Positions 22,869-34,500 of a stretch of DNA of 64,000 nt are shown piece by piece (the stretch's first letter is position 1; each line of letters starts with the position of its first letter). The notes below the pieces were generated by a model. It was given only the letters and a program-made list of their open reading frames with translations. It did not search any database and was not told the DNA's origin. The stretch comes from Castor canadensis (Eukaryota; Chordata; Mammalia; Rodentia; Castoridae): positions 26,240,001 to 26,304,000 of the forward strand of contig NC_133392.1 of NCBI RefSeq assembly GCF_047511655.1. Reading direction: 5' to 3'. The position numbers and the translations under genes are program-made.

Positions 22869-25290
22869 GCGTATGAGAGTGTGTGTTGGTAATTTCCCAC
22901 TTGAACTAAATAACATGGGGTTAGAGAAAAAAAAAATACCGGGCAAGCTGTCTCCATTGAAGAAGAAGTCCTTGGCATTGGGCAGGTCCCAAGGGACTCA
23001 GCTCTGGCAGCAAGTGTGCGTGTCATTCATGCACACAATTCTGGCTGGAGAGTGCAATGTGTCTTTTTTTTTTTAATTATTTTATTTAGTTGGAAACTTC
23101 ACACTGGCATTAACAGATCTAGCAGAAGCAGCCTAGGCCATTGTTCCAGGCTCCAAAATAATGTGGAAAAGAGAGCCATTGGGTGTGGAAGTGCCAAGGT
23201 GGTAAAGTTAGGTCACACACCTACAGATGTGTCACCAGCAGGCCGTCTCCCATCCCTCATCCAGCATGGCATTGGCATGAGAACCCTGATGTGGTCTCAG
23301 AGCTACTGGCCTTTGGTCCTTGTTTCTGAGGAAGTGGGGTGGTCAGGCTGGGTAGGGTGAGAACCTGTTCAAGGTGTGACCCACAGGAGCCACACACATA
23401 TACAGCAACACCTCCCATTTGCATCACAGGCCTGACAGCCTTTCATGGTAGTGTATTGGTGCCCCTAGATCTTCTGAGCTTTCTGCCTAAATCTGTGTAG
23501 GGACTCCTAAGCTTTGTGATCAGAGCCAGCAAGAGGACAGGGTTAGTGACCCATTATGGCCTTGGCCCTACTCATTTTAACTTCCCTCCTGCTTTGTCCT
23601 GTACATCTAGGTCCCCAGGCCACAAGGCGGGCATGTTGGTGCTTATAGACTGGGTGGAGGGCTTTACCTTCCAAAGCCTTGATTCCCAACCTTCCTGTAA
23701 GGCTGGGATTAGTGTGTGAATTCGATACACACCCCCCAATCTAAATCTTGAGTTTGCACTTGACCTTGACAATCAGTACTGTCTCCCATCCCAGTCCCAT
23801 CCTGGCCAGTGGGCTGGGCTTCAAGAGGTGTATGTGAAAGAGTTGCTGTAGAGCAAGAGGATCGAGCATGTTGAGGCAAGCGAGAGACATGTTGCAAGAT
23901 GAGCATGTGTATGTTTGGGGTTGTTGAGGCTGACCGTCCCTTCACTGGGAAGGAGGCTTCCAGAAGAGGATGTCTTGTAGGCAGAAAAGTTGTGGGAAGG
24001 CTAGAAGAGTGTTTGGAGTTCGCTTTGTCTTTATTGATTAGAAAGAAGGAAGAAGTCGATTCTGAGTGTTTCAGGAAGAGTAGAACAGATACACAGGGAA
24101 TTCCATGATTCACCACTCATGGGCCCAGCCAGTGCTGGAGACTGACCATAGGAGAAGCTGGCCAGAGAATGGTGTTACTCTCTGGGCCACGAGCTGGGCC
24201 TCAATGGATAGTTACTGATTTACTTAATGGAGGTGTTGCAAGCAACAAACCAGTTTTTGAGTTTGGAGGCTCTGTTTCCAGAAGACTTACATCCATCTTC
24301 CAGGTTCCCTGCTGATTTTTTGCACTGCCCTTTGTATGAATCAGAAACCACTGACCATGATGGGACATGCAATCTGGACCCACCATACCCAAACTGGGAT
24401 TCAGGATCCAGATTCCATCAGGTCTATCTGGGAGGACTTCATTGGTCCTTCTGTTGTTGAGCTATTCCCAGTGCCCTCTGATGACACATGTCGTGGTTCC
24501 ATTTTCTCAGTCTGCCTCACTGCTATGAATGAGGACAAGAGAAAAGCACACCCATCCATGAACACTGCTGTTCCATTTGCTGGTGGCTTCTAACCAAAGC
24601 ACACTGCTCTAAAGAGTTTATTTCAAAGAAGGGTAAATGGCCACCACTTACGGATTTACAACTTACTCCCTGCAACAGATTTTTTTTTTTGTTTGTCTCA
24701 ATCCAGGAAACAGGATGGGGAATGGGTTCTCTGCCAGTTACTGGAAAGTAGCTTCTGAGCAAGATGTATGTGAGTGAGCAAAATGTATGTGAGTGGCCAT
24801 CCTTGATGCATGGATATTGTACTGCATGGATGGAAGTGAGTTAGTTGATGTCATCGAAACTCCAGAATTGCAGGAAATTCCTTGTGGGGTCCTCTTGCCC
24901 TGCCCAGCTCTTAGTGGGCTCTGTGGGGTCAAGAGGAGCCCTTCCTCCAGGTTTTCCCTCTCCCCCCTCAGCAGAGAGACTGGAGAAGAAGACATTTAAA
25001 TCAGTGCAGTCTAAGTGCTAAAATATTTCCAGGCTCAATGGTGGTGCTAAACTATCTCCATGTTTTTAATAGTAGGGTTTTTTTTTTTTTTAATCTCATC
25101 ACAAAAATGCAGTGTCCTTGGGGAAGGGACCTAGCCCCTTGGCCTGCCACTTTCCAGGTGTCCTTTCTCACCTAATGGGACTCTGTGGCCTACAGAAATG
25201 CTCTGTCTTGGCATGCTTCTAGTCTGTAAGTTTGGGGTTGTTTTGTATTTTGTTTATGTTTACATGCATCTTGTATTTCCCTGAAAACTA

Positions 25291-25296
25291 AATAAA
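25291..25296 (+). terminator. SH3PXD2A: Canonical AATAAA poly(A) signal of SH3PXD2A
   Basis: AATAAA is followed by a T/G-rich stretch (GTTTTTGGCCTTTTT) suited to a downstream element. It is preceded by UGUA-like TTGTATTT and TTTTGTATTTTG. It is the last strong signal before the SH3PXD2A-like UTR composition ends. Confidence 0.8.
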
Positions 25297-25315
25297 GTTT
25301 TTGGCCTTTTTAATG

Positions 25316-26309
25316 GAACAGAATCACCTGATTCTCACTGACACCAGAAAACCCATTCAGCTGAATAGCAAAGCAGTCTCCAGAATCCCCACCCTGGCTC
25401 CTGGAAGGGGACATGAAGGGGAGGGGAAGTCAGGTTCTACTATGGTGAGAACTGGACTCAAGCTCCTCCAGCCCTCCCCTTGGTTACTCCTGGGGAGTAA
25501 CCAAGGCTGGTCCCCCAGCTTGAGCACTAACCCTCACCTATTTGTACTGGACTTAAGTAATCAGGGCACTGTGGTCTTAGTGTGGGGTTCAAGGTCAGAC
25601 TGAGGCTGGCTGACTCAAGCATCCTCACAGGAGGGTACCTAGGCAGGCATCCCGTGTGCTCTGAGACTTGGCCCTGCCAAATGAGCATAATCCCAACACT
25701 GTGCCTAGACCTTGGGCCCTGTTTGGCTGTCTTCCCACCACCCCCAGTTTTTCCAGCCACCTAGATGTACTTAGCACATCCAGAAAGTTTATCTAAAAGT
25801 CACTATCCAGAACTCTCCCTTTTCTGTTCTATTTCCCGATGTGATGTAGGCCTCTGTACCTACCAGTGGAAACAAAGCTGAACTCCAGGCACAGGTAGGG
25901 CCTGAGCTCTTGGTGGCCTGAAGGAAGAATGTGCATTCCCCACTTCAGCCCTTAGGTGGCAGTACCCACCTCACAGGCTCTCTGGCCAGATTGAGCCAGC
26001 TCCATCCTCGTGGCTTCCCACCACCCTACTCCACCACACCCTGCTCCTCAAAGACCCGGGGACCTGGATCACTAGAAGAGCACCACCTTCTCCCAATTTA
26101 TAAGGTCACTTGACCTTCCAGTCCCTGCTGTCCAAACCCCAGGTCAGCCTCCAGCCCCTCCACCCCAGAAAGCCTTCTTTGTTTGTACCAACCCCCTGTG
26201 AGGCCTCAGAGACCTGCATTCTCCCTGAGAGGCCAGGACCACAGCTGATGAGGCCCTGCCCACACACACACCAGCCCACCCTCCAGCCTCCACACAGCAC
26301 AGCCCTCCG
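25316..26309. other. Intergenic gap between convergent SH3PXD2A and NEURL1 tails
   Basis: About 1 kb separates the two inferred cleavage sites. No coding or repeat signature was recognised except a perfect 13-bp hairpin at 25478-25506. Composition is GC-rich, with CACACACACACC at 26258-26270. Confidence 0.75.
25478..25506. repeat. Perfect 13-bp stem, 3-nt loop hairpin downstream of SH3PXD2A
   Basis: CCTTGGTTACTCC, loop TGG, then GGAGTAACCAAGG. It lies about 190 bp past the SH3PXD2A poly(A) signal, in the gap between the two genes. Confidence 0.95.
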
Positions 26310-26326
26310 GCTGGTACAAAATCACC

Positions 26327-26332
26327 TTTATT
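26327..26332 (-). terminator. NEURL1: AATAAA poly(A) signal of NEURL1
   Basis: TTTATT on the plus strand reads AATAAA on the minus strand, about 2.0 kb after the NEURL1 stop. It is the last such signal before the gap. The cleavage site is inferred at about 26302-26317. Confidence 0.7.
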
Positions 26333-27410
26333 CACAAACACAGCAACCCAAGTTCACAAACGAGGTGGTGGCTGCCCTGCACTAACAAAAGTGGACAATG
26401 GCTTCTTTTCCCCATCTCCAGCTGGCCAGGCAGCCCCTGCACCTGAGACGGTTCTTTGCCTCTGTGATGGGACCCCCAACTGGATGGGGCACTCACCAGC
26501 CCCAGGCCCCAGATTTCCCAGGACCAATTAACTGGGGAGGTGATAGCTCCAGGCCCCTGCAAGGCCAGCGCAGGTGAAGGTCTGGCCTAGGGTCCTCCCC
26601 CATACAATCCCTCAGCAACCCCTCCAAAGAATTCCCAAGAGCCACATAGAAAATCTGCCCCACTTCAACCAACCACTTTGCACAGGAGAAAGCAGAGTTT
26701 CAGAGGGTGACCACCTGGCCAGGGCCACATGACAGGTCAGAACCCTAGGCCCTGCCTGTCACAGGAGAAGCCACCTGTGAGGGCATACAGTCACCTGAGG
26801 GGCAGGGGCTGGGAGGCTAGGGAGCCACCAAGGCCAATACTCGGCACTGGTCCAGACCAGGTACACAGGGCTGAGGTGACTGTCACCAAAGAGCAGCGGG
26901 GGCACTCCCCCCACAGATCCCAGAGGAGCTGAAGCCAGGCCCTTGCTTTCCAGCCATCCAGGGCAAGTACCTTTCCTGAGAACAGGCTCCCTGCTCCCGT
27001 GACAAGGGTCCCCAGCCCTGTTCCCTGTCCCATGTTGGACTCCCTCATCCTTCCCAGAACCTTAATGTCCTTACAAAGTGTACTGCCAGGCCACCTGATG
27101 TCCTTGAGCCAACCGTGGCAGCCCCGTTCCCAAGGAGAAAGGGTACTTCATGGGTCCAGGTCTAGGGCCCAGCCCCAGGGCCCTAGGGAGGCTCATTTGC
27201 CTCGCTGCAGAACGGACTCAATGCCAGGCCTCCAGCCTGACCCTTATTGGTGAAGTCCAACTCATGGTTAGCAGGACAGCCATGGGACTCATGGCAGGGG
27301 CACGGGAAGGATTTTGAGTGATGAATCTACTGCCCCTCACCACCGCCCCCCCAGCAGTACTTCTAGGGGCCCAGGGGCGGGGGGGCTCATCCACAAACAA
27401 AACCCATGAA

Positions 27411-27430
27411 CCAAATAAATAAATAAATTA
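27411..27430 (-). promoter_or_regulatory. AU-rich element in the NEURL1 3'UTR
   Basis: The minus strand reads TAATTTATTTATTTATTTGG, that is, overlapping AUUUA pentamers. Such elements are established mRNA-stability sites bound by HuR, TTP or AUF1. Activity here is inferred. On the plus strand the same bases form repeated AATAAA, so it could also act as a plus-strand poly(A) site. Confidence 0.6.
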
Positions 27431-28344
27431 AAGACAAGGGCTGCTCACAGCCCAGGGAACCCCCTCCCACCTATGGCATATGATGCCTCTGAGGATCAGT
27501 CCAGGTGGGCACTGAGATGTGGGAGGGCAGGCCTGAGGGGTTCGCTGTTGACCTGTCCTTAGAGACCCTGCAAGCAGACAGACCCCACCCCCAGACTGGA
27601 CCAGAGGGCACCTCTGGGGAACAGCACCCAGTGAGATGATTGGGGCAGAAGTCTATGGCCTATCGCAGGTGGGCAGCAGGCCAGACACACAATGCCTAGA
27701 GCCCTCTGCAGCCTGTTATCCCTTCCTCCTGGGTTAGAAAGACATGACATGGAGGCTGCAGCTGCCCAGGGGGAGAGGAGTCACTGGCATTCTTATCCCC
27801 AGCTGTCAGACCCAATGGGCAGGGAAGGAAAGAAAGAAAAGGAGGGCACAGGTCCAAAGAGTGAGACAGCAGCTCAGAAGCAGCACACCCAGGGCTCTGT
27901 TGAGCAGGCTGTGTACTGCTCAAGGATGGTTGGCTACTCCTGAGATGTGGCTCAGGGCCACATCTGTCAGAGGAAGGTATATGTTTTCCAATTCTCACCA
28001 AGGTGCCACATGGGCAACAGGAACCTCCTAGAGGGGAGGGATTGGGACAGGCTGAGACCCCAATTCAGTCCCTCGGCATGCAGGGAAGAACTGGGTGCAG
28101 AGAAAGGAAAGACAGGGCGTGGTCTCCTCCCCTCCCTCTGCCCATGATGTGCTTTTGCCTCAACCTCCCTGCCTCCAGACTCCTCTCAGCCCACACCTTC
28201 AGGGGCCTCAGTTTCCCATATTTAATGTAGAAGGAGCAAGAGTTTCCAATCTAAGGAAGAGAAGGGGCCCAGTGGGCTTGGCCCTCAGCTGGCGATGGCT
28301 GAAGACTGCAGAGGTGGGTGTGTAGAGTAGGGCTCTGCAATGGG

Positions 28345-28583
28345 CTAGGAGCTGCGGTAAGTCTTGATGATGTCCTTGATGGGGCGGCGGCAGATAGGGC
28401 AGCAGGCGTGCAGGGCCTTCTTGAGGCGCAGGCCGCAGGCGTAGCAGAGGCACATGTGACCACAGGTGTAGATGACCGTGTCCACAGCATGTTCGTAGCA
28501 AATGGTACACTCGTCACTCCACTGGCCCAGGCCTGGGGTCACTGGTGACTCAGGCAGGCTCACAGGTGAATTGGGGGCGGTCC
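28345..28583 (-). CDS. NEURL1: NEURL1 terminal coding exon: RING finger and stop
   Basis: The acceptor ATCCCTAG precedes 28583. It encodes [18 protein letters not shown], then the C3HC4 RING with all eight metal ligands (C-x2-C, C-x-H-x2-C-x-C-x2-C, C-x2-C pattern visible), and ends IKTYRSS. TAG is at 28347-28345. Confidence 0.97.
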
Positions 28584-31500
28584 CTAGGGATAAGGGGGCA
28601 CCAGTCAGGAGAGGACACAGCTCAGCCTGGAGCAGGGCTCATGGGATGAAGGCCCCTGGCCATTGTGTCCCCTTCCATTTATGGAGAGCCACCTACGCAC
28701 TCTGATGACACACTGTATTGCCCAAGAGAAGAGGCTGAGCTCAAGCAGCCTGGCTCTGGTGGCTCAGCCTCAGACCAGGGCCCAGGGCAGCCAGTAGGCA
28801 GGGAGAGGGAGGAGGGAAGGGGGAAGGAAGGGACCCCAAATCTTTTAAGGCATAACCCTCCTGAGCTACCCTTTGGAGTTCCGTATGCTTTAAAAAAAAA
28901 AAATCTGGGCTGCAGGTGTAGCTCTAGTGGTAGAGGGCTTGTCGAACAAGGGCAAAGCCCTGAGTTGAAGCCCCAGTACCACCCTAAGAAAAAAAAAAAA
29001 AAGCTACCCAGCTAGGAGACAGCAGGGACCTGCCCCAGAAGTCACTGAGCCCAGCTCCAACTCCTCTTCCATGCCAGGCCTGACAGAGGCCCAGTGCCTG
29101 CCCAGGTGTGGCAGTGTCTGCAGGGAAAGGAAAGGGAGGGAGGGAGAAAAGGGACAGAGGGGAAAGAAGGAGGGAGGGAGGGAGGGAGAAAAGGGAAAGA
29201 AGGAGGGTGGGAGAGGGAGGGAGGGAGAAAAGGAGGGAAAGAGGAAGGGAGGGAGGGAGAGAAGGAAGGAAGAAAGGGAAGAAGGAGGGAGGAAGAGAGG
29301 GAGGGAGGGAGAGAAGGAGGGAGGGAAGGAAGGAAGGAAAGAAGGAGGGAGGGAAGGAAGGAAGGAAGGAAAGGAGGGAGGAAGAGAGAGAGGGAGAGAA
29401 GGAGGGAAAGAAGGAGGGAGGGAGGAAAGGAAGGAAAGGAGGGAAGGCGGAGGGAGGGAGGGAAGGAAGGAAGTTGTGACACAGGTGTGGAACTGAAAGA
29501 CTAGTGTACTCACCACCAGAAGAACCACCCAGATGCCCAGAGCTGCATGTGCTGAGCAGGGGGTCAGAGAGGCGGCTGCCCAGGGCGCTGGGTGAGGTTG
29601 GTGTGGAGGCAGGGGAGCAGGGGAGAGATGGGACACCCCGCTCGGCCAGGATGGTAGAGCCTGCAGAAGGGGGGAAGACCACACTCGCCACTGGCCAATG
29701 CAGAAAGCTGAGTCCCTGCCTCACAGTAGACTCCCAGGCTTGACCACAGAACAGCCATGAGCTCAGGGTAGGACTCCAGGGGCTGGCTCACCTGCTCTGT
29801 CCTCCCCTGCAGGTCAGAGGCGGCCTCATCCACATCCTTTGAATAAGTCCCTGCCTGGAATTTCCCCTCCCCAGGCAGCCTTCACCTTCAGGAAAAGAAA
29901 GTCCCCACCTCCCACCCCCTCACCTCACCCTTCTGTCAGAGTCCTGCCCTCTCCAGCACTGTTCCTAAGTATTGCCTACCTCCTCTGCACTGGCACTTCA
30001 GAAGGAGCTGCATGTTCCCCATGTTTTGGTCCTGCATCTTTCCTTCACCCTTTACTCCTTCTTCCCCTTTCTTCCTTCCTTTCTTTTGCAAATCCTTACT
30101 GAGGACCCACTGTGCACACTTAAGGCTGGGGACAGAGCCCTGCCATCAAAGAGCTAACTCCTGTCCAAGGAGCCTCCAGGAGCTGTCTTCAAACCCCCAC
30201 TTCCGGGCAGTCTCAATTCCATCTGCACTAACCAGCCATGTATCCACTATGGATGCAGGACTGAACAACTGCAGAGTTGGGGTTATTACGTGTTCTTTGC
30301 CCAGGAATCCAGCTCTGTTTCTTCAACTGAACCACAAGCTTTCAATGAATAGGAAACCTCACTGTCTGTGGCTATCCCATGGGCCCTAACAGAATGCTCT
30401 GCACACAAACAGATGCTGGACAAGATCTTTTATTATTAGCTCTAACTCATTTTAATATCATCATTATTTCTAAGCATATTCAGAAGATGTTCATAGCATT
30501 TCTCTTACTGAGTTAATACTGTTAATCATCTTCTTTCAGAAGTACATGCTTCCTATTTACTTTTCTTGCCTTATTGCACTGGCTAGCATTTTCAGAACCA
30601 TGTCTGTAAGGCATCCTATTATGCTCCTGTCTTTAATGAGAGTAGCATGTTTCTAATGTTCCACTACTACATAAGAAATTGGCTGTAGGTTCTGTGAAAC
30701 ATATGAGTGAATTCAGAAAATATCCTTCCATTCTTAGATGACTGAGGCCTTCCACAAAGCCAGTCATTCCTCCGTAAAGTAACTAGTGACTGAATACATT
30801 GCCACTGATTTGTTTTTTCCTTTGTCAGGATCCCCCACACCAGTTTGCTGGCTGAGATGCCCAATTCTCCAAACAGCTTAGGAGAGCTCTGCATGACAAA
30901 CACTGAACTGATTATTCAACATCCACCTTGACCCACTTACCACCCGGGACAGGAAAGTCTCCATTGTTTTTAATTCCCCTTTGCTCCAGTCTCATAAACC
31001 TCTTTGGATGGCAGCAGCCTTCCTGGAAAGCTCCTTATCTATTATCAGACGGTGCTGATGCAAAAGAGTACCTTCCCCTTGTGTGACTTCCTTTCTCTGA
31101 GAGGCAGTGTCTCCCTCACCCACTAAGGGCAGCCAACTATCCTTTACTTCAGCTTTTGCTTTTTCTCTATCCTGATTTCTTCTCATCCCTTCCTGTTTTA
31201 CCTTCCCTCAGTTCTAACAGCTTCAATGCTTTTTATTGCTTTTCTCTTTATTACTCTACCTTCATTTGGTCTCTTTACAGAGTTGGAGGTCCCTACAGAC
31301 CTTATCTGATTTCACGAGCTCTCCACACATATCTGCTCTAGCAAGCCCCTGGGCTGAAGCTAGGAGCTGTGAGGCCCGGGGTTCTCCAACTCTGGCTAAG
31401 AATGCTTGCTTTAAAAGAAAAACTCAGATACCTAGAACCTATCCAAGACCTACAGAACTGGAATTTCTGGAGGAGGAGAGGACCCAACAATCTGCACCTC

Positions 31501-34500
31501 ACTAAGTTCTCCCAGTTAAGCTAGTGACAACAGCCCAGTCTAACAGGGTTGTTTAGCAGACCAGCCTGTCCTCCCTGAGGTAACTCAGGTCCCAGGAGAT
31601 GCTCTGTGGGAAGGAAAAAGGATTTCTGGCCAGATAAGTTTGGAAAAACTGTACACCATAACCACTACTACCCTCTGTAAAGATTCATACTGCATATTAA
31701 AGGCTCGAGAAGTATTGCAATGAAGAATCTAACCACTCCTCTATTTAATTCACTGTTTCTCAAACTTTTTTTTGAGAAGGTCCCCTTTTCAAAGGACACC
31801 TCTTAACGTTCCATTGAACAATCTGGGAAGCATGGCTTATGCAAGCCCACATCTTCCAATCCATCTCTGTATTCCCGCAGAAAAAAAAGGCCTAGAACTC
31901 TGCAAACCCATTTCCCTCCAAGTGCTCAGGCACTCCCCTACCCACCAACCCAGGCACCACCCTGCAGACACAGAAATACTGACAAAGCAACGTGGTTTTC
32001 ATTGAGACCACAGCCAACCTTCGGGTCAGGGACCTTTATTCCCATTGTGAAAAAATGGAAACCAAGCCTCAAAAAGTTCATTGCTAGTGGAAACCATTTT
32101 CACCCATTGTTAAGGGTGTGTGGATCTAGGCTCTTTGTGTGTTTGTTTGTTTGTTTGTTTTTTATAATTTATTTTTTTTCTTTTATTATTCATATGTGCA
32201 TACAAGGCTTGGGTCATTTCTCCCCCCTGCCCCCACCCCCTCCCTTACCACCCACTCCGTCTTTCTGTGTTTGTGGAGTTTGGGGGTTGATCAGATTCTG
32301 AGCGTTGAACTCAATAATCCTTTTTCCTCTCCCTGGCCATTTGGGAACCACAGACTAGAAGATCCAGTCCCGCCCAGAACTCACCTTGGGTGTCTTGAGT
32401 CCCTACAAGATCACCATGAACTGGGGACAGACGTCTTGCCCTCTGACCCAGATCGCCCCTCTCCCAGGAGGGCGAGCCAGGCACTCACCGAGGATGCGGA
32501 CCTGTGTGATGGCGCCGTGCAGGCCGAAGAGCATCCAGAGAGGCTGCGAGGCGTCCACGTACAGCTGCATGCCCGCGGCGGCGCCATTGTGGCTCAGGTG
32601 TAGCTCGCCATCTGCGTTGACCACCAGGCCCAGGATGTCGCCGCTGTGCAGGGGCCCGGGGACACGGCTCACGGCCCAGAACTCCTTGCGGTCCACCAGG
32701 GCCTCGGAGTTGCAGGGTACGTCAGCCGGCCGCAGCGTGCCGGGGTCACACGTGGTGACACCAAAGGAGAGCGCGCCGGGCCGCGCGCCGCCCGAGCGCG
32801 TGACCTTGACGAAGATGGTCTCGGCCACGCGCACGGGCCGGCTGGTGAAGACGAGCGCGCGATCGTCGCGCCCGTGCTCCAGGCGCGCCACCGTCTGCTC
32901 GTCCAGGATGCGGATGTGCGCACTGGCGCGCAGCGCGTGGAAGCGCAGGTCGCCGTCGAGCTGTGCGGGCAGCGCGCGGCTGTGCTGCGAGTTGAGCGAG
33001 TTCTGCGGGATCGGGCAGCCCGAGGCCGGAGTGCTGTCGTCGCCCTCGGTGGCCGGCACGTTGAGGTCGCACAGGCTCACGGAGAGGCGCGCGTCGTCCG
33101 CCTCCCGCCGCAGCGACGGCCGCCGCAGCGCCGTGAAGGAGCGCGGCCGCAGGCAGTCGGGCAGCACCAGCTCGCTGTCTGCGCGGGAGGGCGAGAGAGG
33201 GCGACCGTCACAGCCACGCCGCCCACATGCTCGGCCAGTGCTTAATGGCATCGAAAATGCTTGTGACATAAACTGAGGAGCAAAATCAGGAAGCAAGGTG
33301 GCGCAGGAATCTACGGTTTAAATAACGGATTGGGGTCGGAAAACGCCAAGGTCAAGGCCATCCGGTTGCTTCAAAATGCTTCAGTGAGCGTACAGAACTT
33401 ATAATTTATTTCATTTTATTTTTTGCAGAACTGGGGTTTGAACCACTCCACCAGCACTTTTTTTGTGATGGGTTTTTTCGTGATAGGGTCTTACAAACTA
33501 TTTGCCCCTGGGGTTGGCTTCCTCCTTGATGTCTGCCCCCTGAGTGGCTCGGATTCCAGACGTGAGCCACCGGCGCCTGGCTGAGATTCATAATTTTAAA
33601 AGAATGATTCTTTTTGTTTGTTTGTTTGTTTGTTTTTAGCAGAGGCCCTGGGTTAATCCCCAGGTCCCCCACCACCCCCTACCACCATCCAGGGGAGAAA
33701 AACTTTTCTTAAAATTTAACCCAGTGACCTCCCTTCTTCATGCCGCAAGTACAGCACTTAGTAGGTGAACAGTAGTTAGTGAGGACTCTTAACACTCTGG
33801 AGGCCAGACAGACACCCCCCATCCTCCTAACTAAACTGTCCCATGCAACCCTCACACTTAACTTTTGAGGTTACTGTTGCCACAGAAGGACACTGGGGTT
33901 GAGAGAAGTTTAGAAGTTCATGCAAGAGTTGCTTCTGAGAGAGACTTCACTGGGAGTCAAACTTTCTTTTTAACCAGAAAGTAAGACAAACTGTATTTTG
34001 TAGAAAATACAGCTCAGCAAAAAGAAAACAATGGCCTATCAGCCCACCTCCCAGAGAAAAGCACTTTTAATGTTTGGATTATGACATTGTAGATTTTGGG
34101 GGGGGTTTCAGCGGCACTGGGGTTTAAACTCAGGGCCTTGTGCTCTACCACTTGAGCCACTCCGCCATTCTGAGACTATAGACTTTTTGGTTTGGTTTGG
34201 TTTTTGGTTTTGTTTGTTTTTGGTGGTACTGGTGTTTGAACTGAGGGTCTCACTCTTGCTAGGCATATGCTCTACCACTTGAGCCACTCCACCAGCCTGA
34301 GACTATAGACTTTTAAAATGTATTTTTGGTTACTTTTTTTTTTAATGTAAAACTTGAGTTGTGCTATGTAAACACCAGTAAGTTCTTAACCTTTTATGAG
34401 TAATAAGCCACTTTGAAAATGTGATAATAACTTTGTTTGACCTATCTCCCCTGAAATTCTGTGGGTAATTTCCAGGTGTGGACTCCAGGCTAAGAACATG

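Larger units (their letters stand above)
17877..25315 (+). other. SH3PXD2A: SH3PXD2A 3'UTR (about 7.4 kb)
   Basis: This follows the TAA stop and runs without splice signals to a consensus AATAAA at 25291-25296. It holds an AU-rich block at about 19690-20060 with a GCACTTTA motif, a (TG)n tract at about 22816-22868, a poly-T run at 23065-23075, and several A/T-rich patches (20980-21070, 21580-21680). AAAATAAAATTT near 20041 could serve as a proximal poly(A) signal. The long UTR matches my knowledge of mammalian SH3PXD2A. No coding signal was recognised inside it. The exact cleavage site is inferred. Confidence 0.85.
26310..28344 (-). other. NEURL1: NEURL1 3'UTR
   Basis: This runs from the stop codon at 28345 to the AATAAA at 26332-26327. 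Its length of about 2.0 kb fits the mammalian gene as I recall it. It contains an AU-rich element on the sense strand (27411-27430). No repeats or other coding sequence were recognised. Confidence 0.7.
28584..29513 (-). other. NEURL1 intron with ID SINE and polypyrimidine tract
   Basis: It contains the ID-like SINE 28905-29002 and the polypurine (plus strand) tract 29122-29473. Splice borders are GTGAGT and CCTAG. Confidence 0.9.

Noticed and set aside
29071..29504. Plus-strand ORFs rich in Arg/Glu/Gly/Lys and minus-strand ORFs rich in Ser/Pro/Leu
   Set aside because: Created by the simple polypurine repeat in all frames; the only real coding part nearby is 29514-29660.
32386..33276. Long plus-strand ORFs (296 and 199 codons) opposite NEURL1 exon 4
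   Set aside because: These are antisense shadows of a GC-rich coding exon. They are Arg/Ala-rich with no family motifs, and the minus-strand frame is the recognised NHR2 exon.
33608..33690. Separate complete SINE after the one at 33410-33585
   Set aside because: Only a short GGCCCTGGGTTAATCCCCAGG word and a (GTTT)n run are visible, too little to call a full element.
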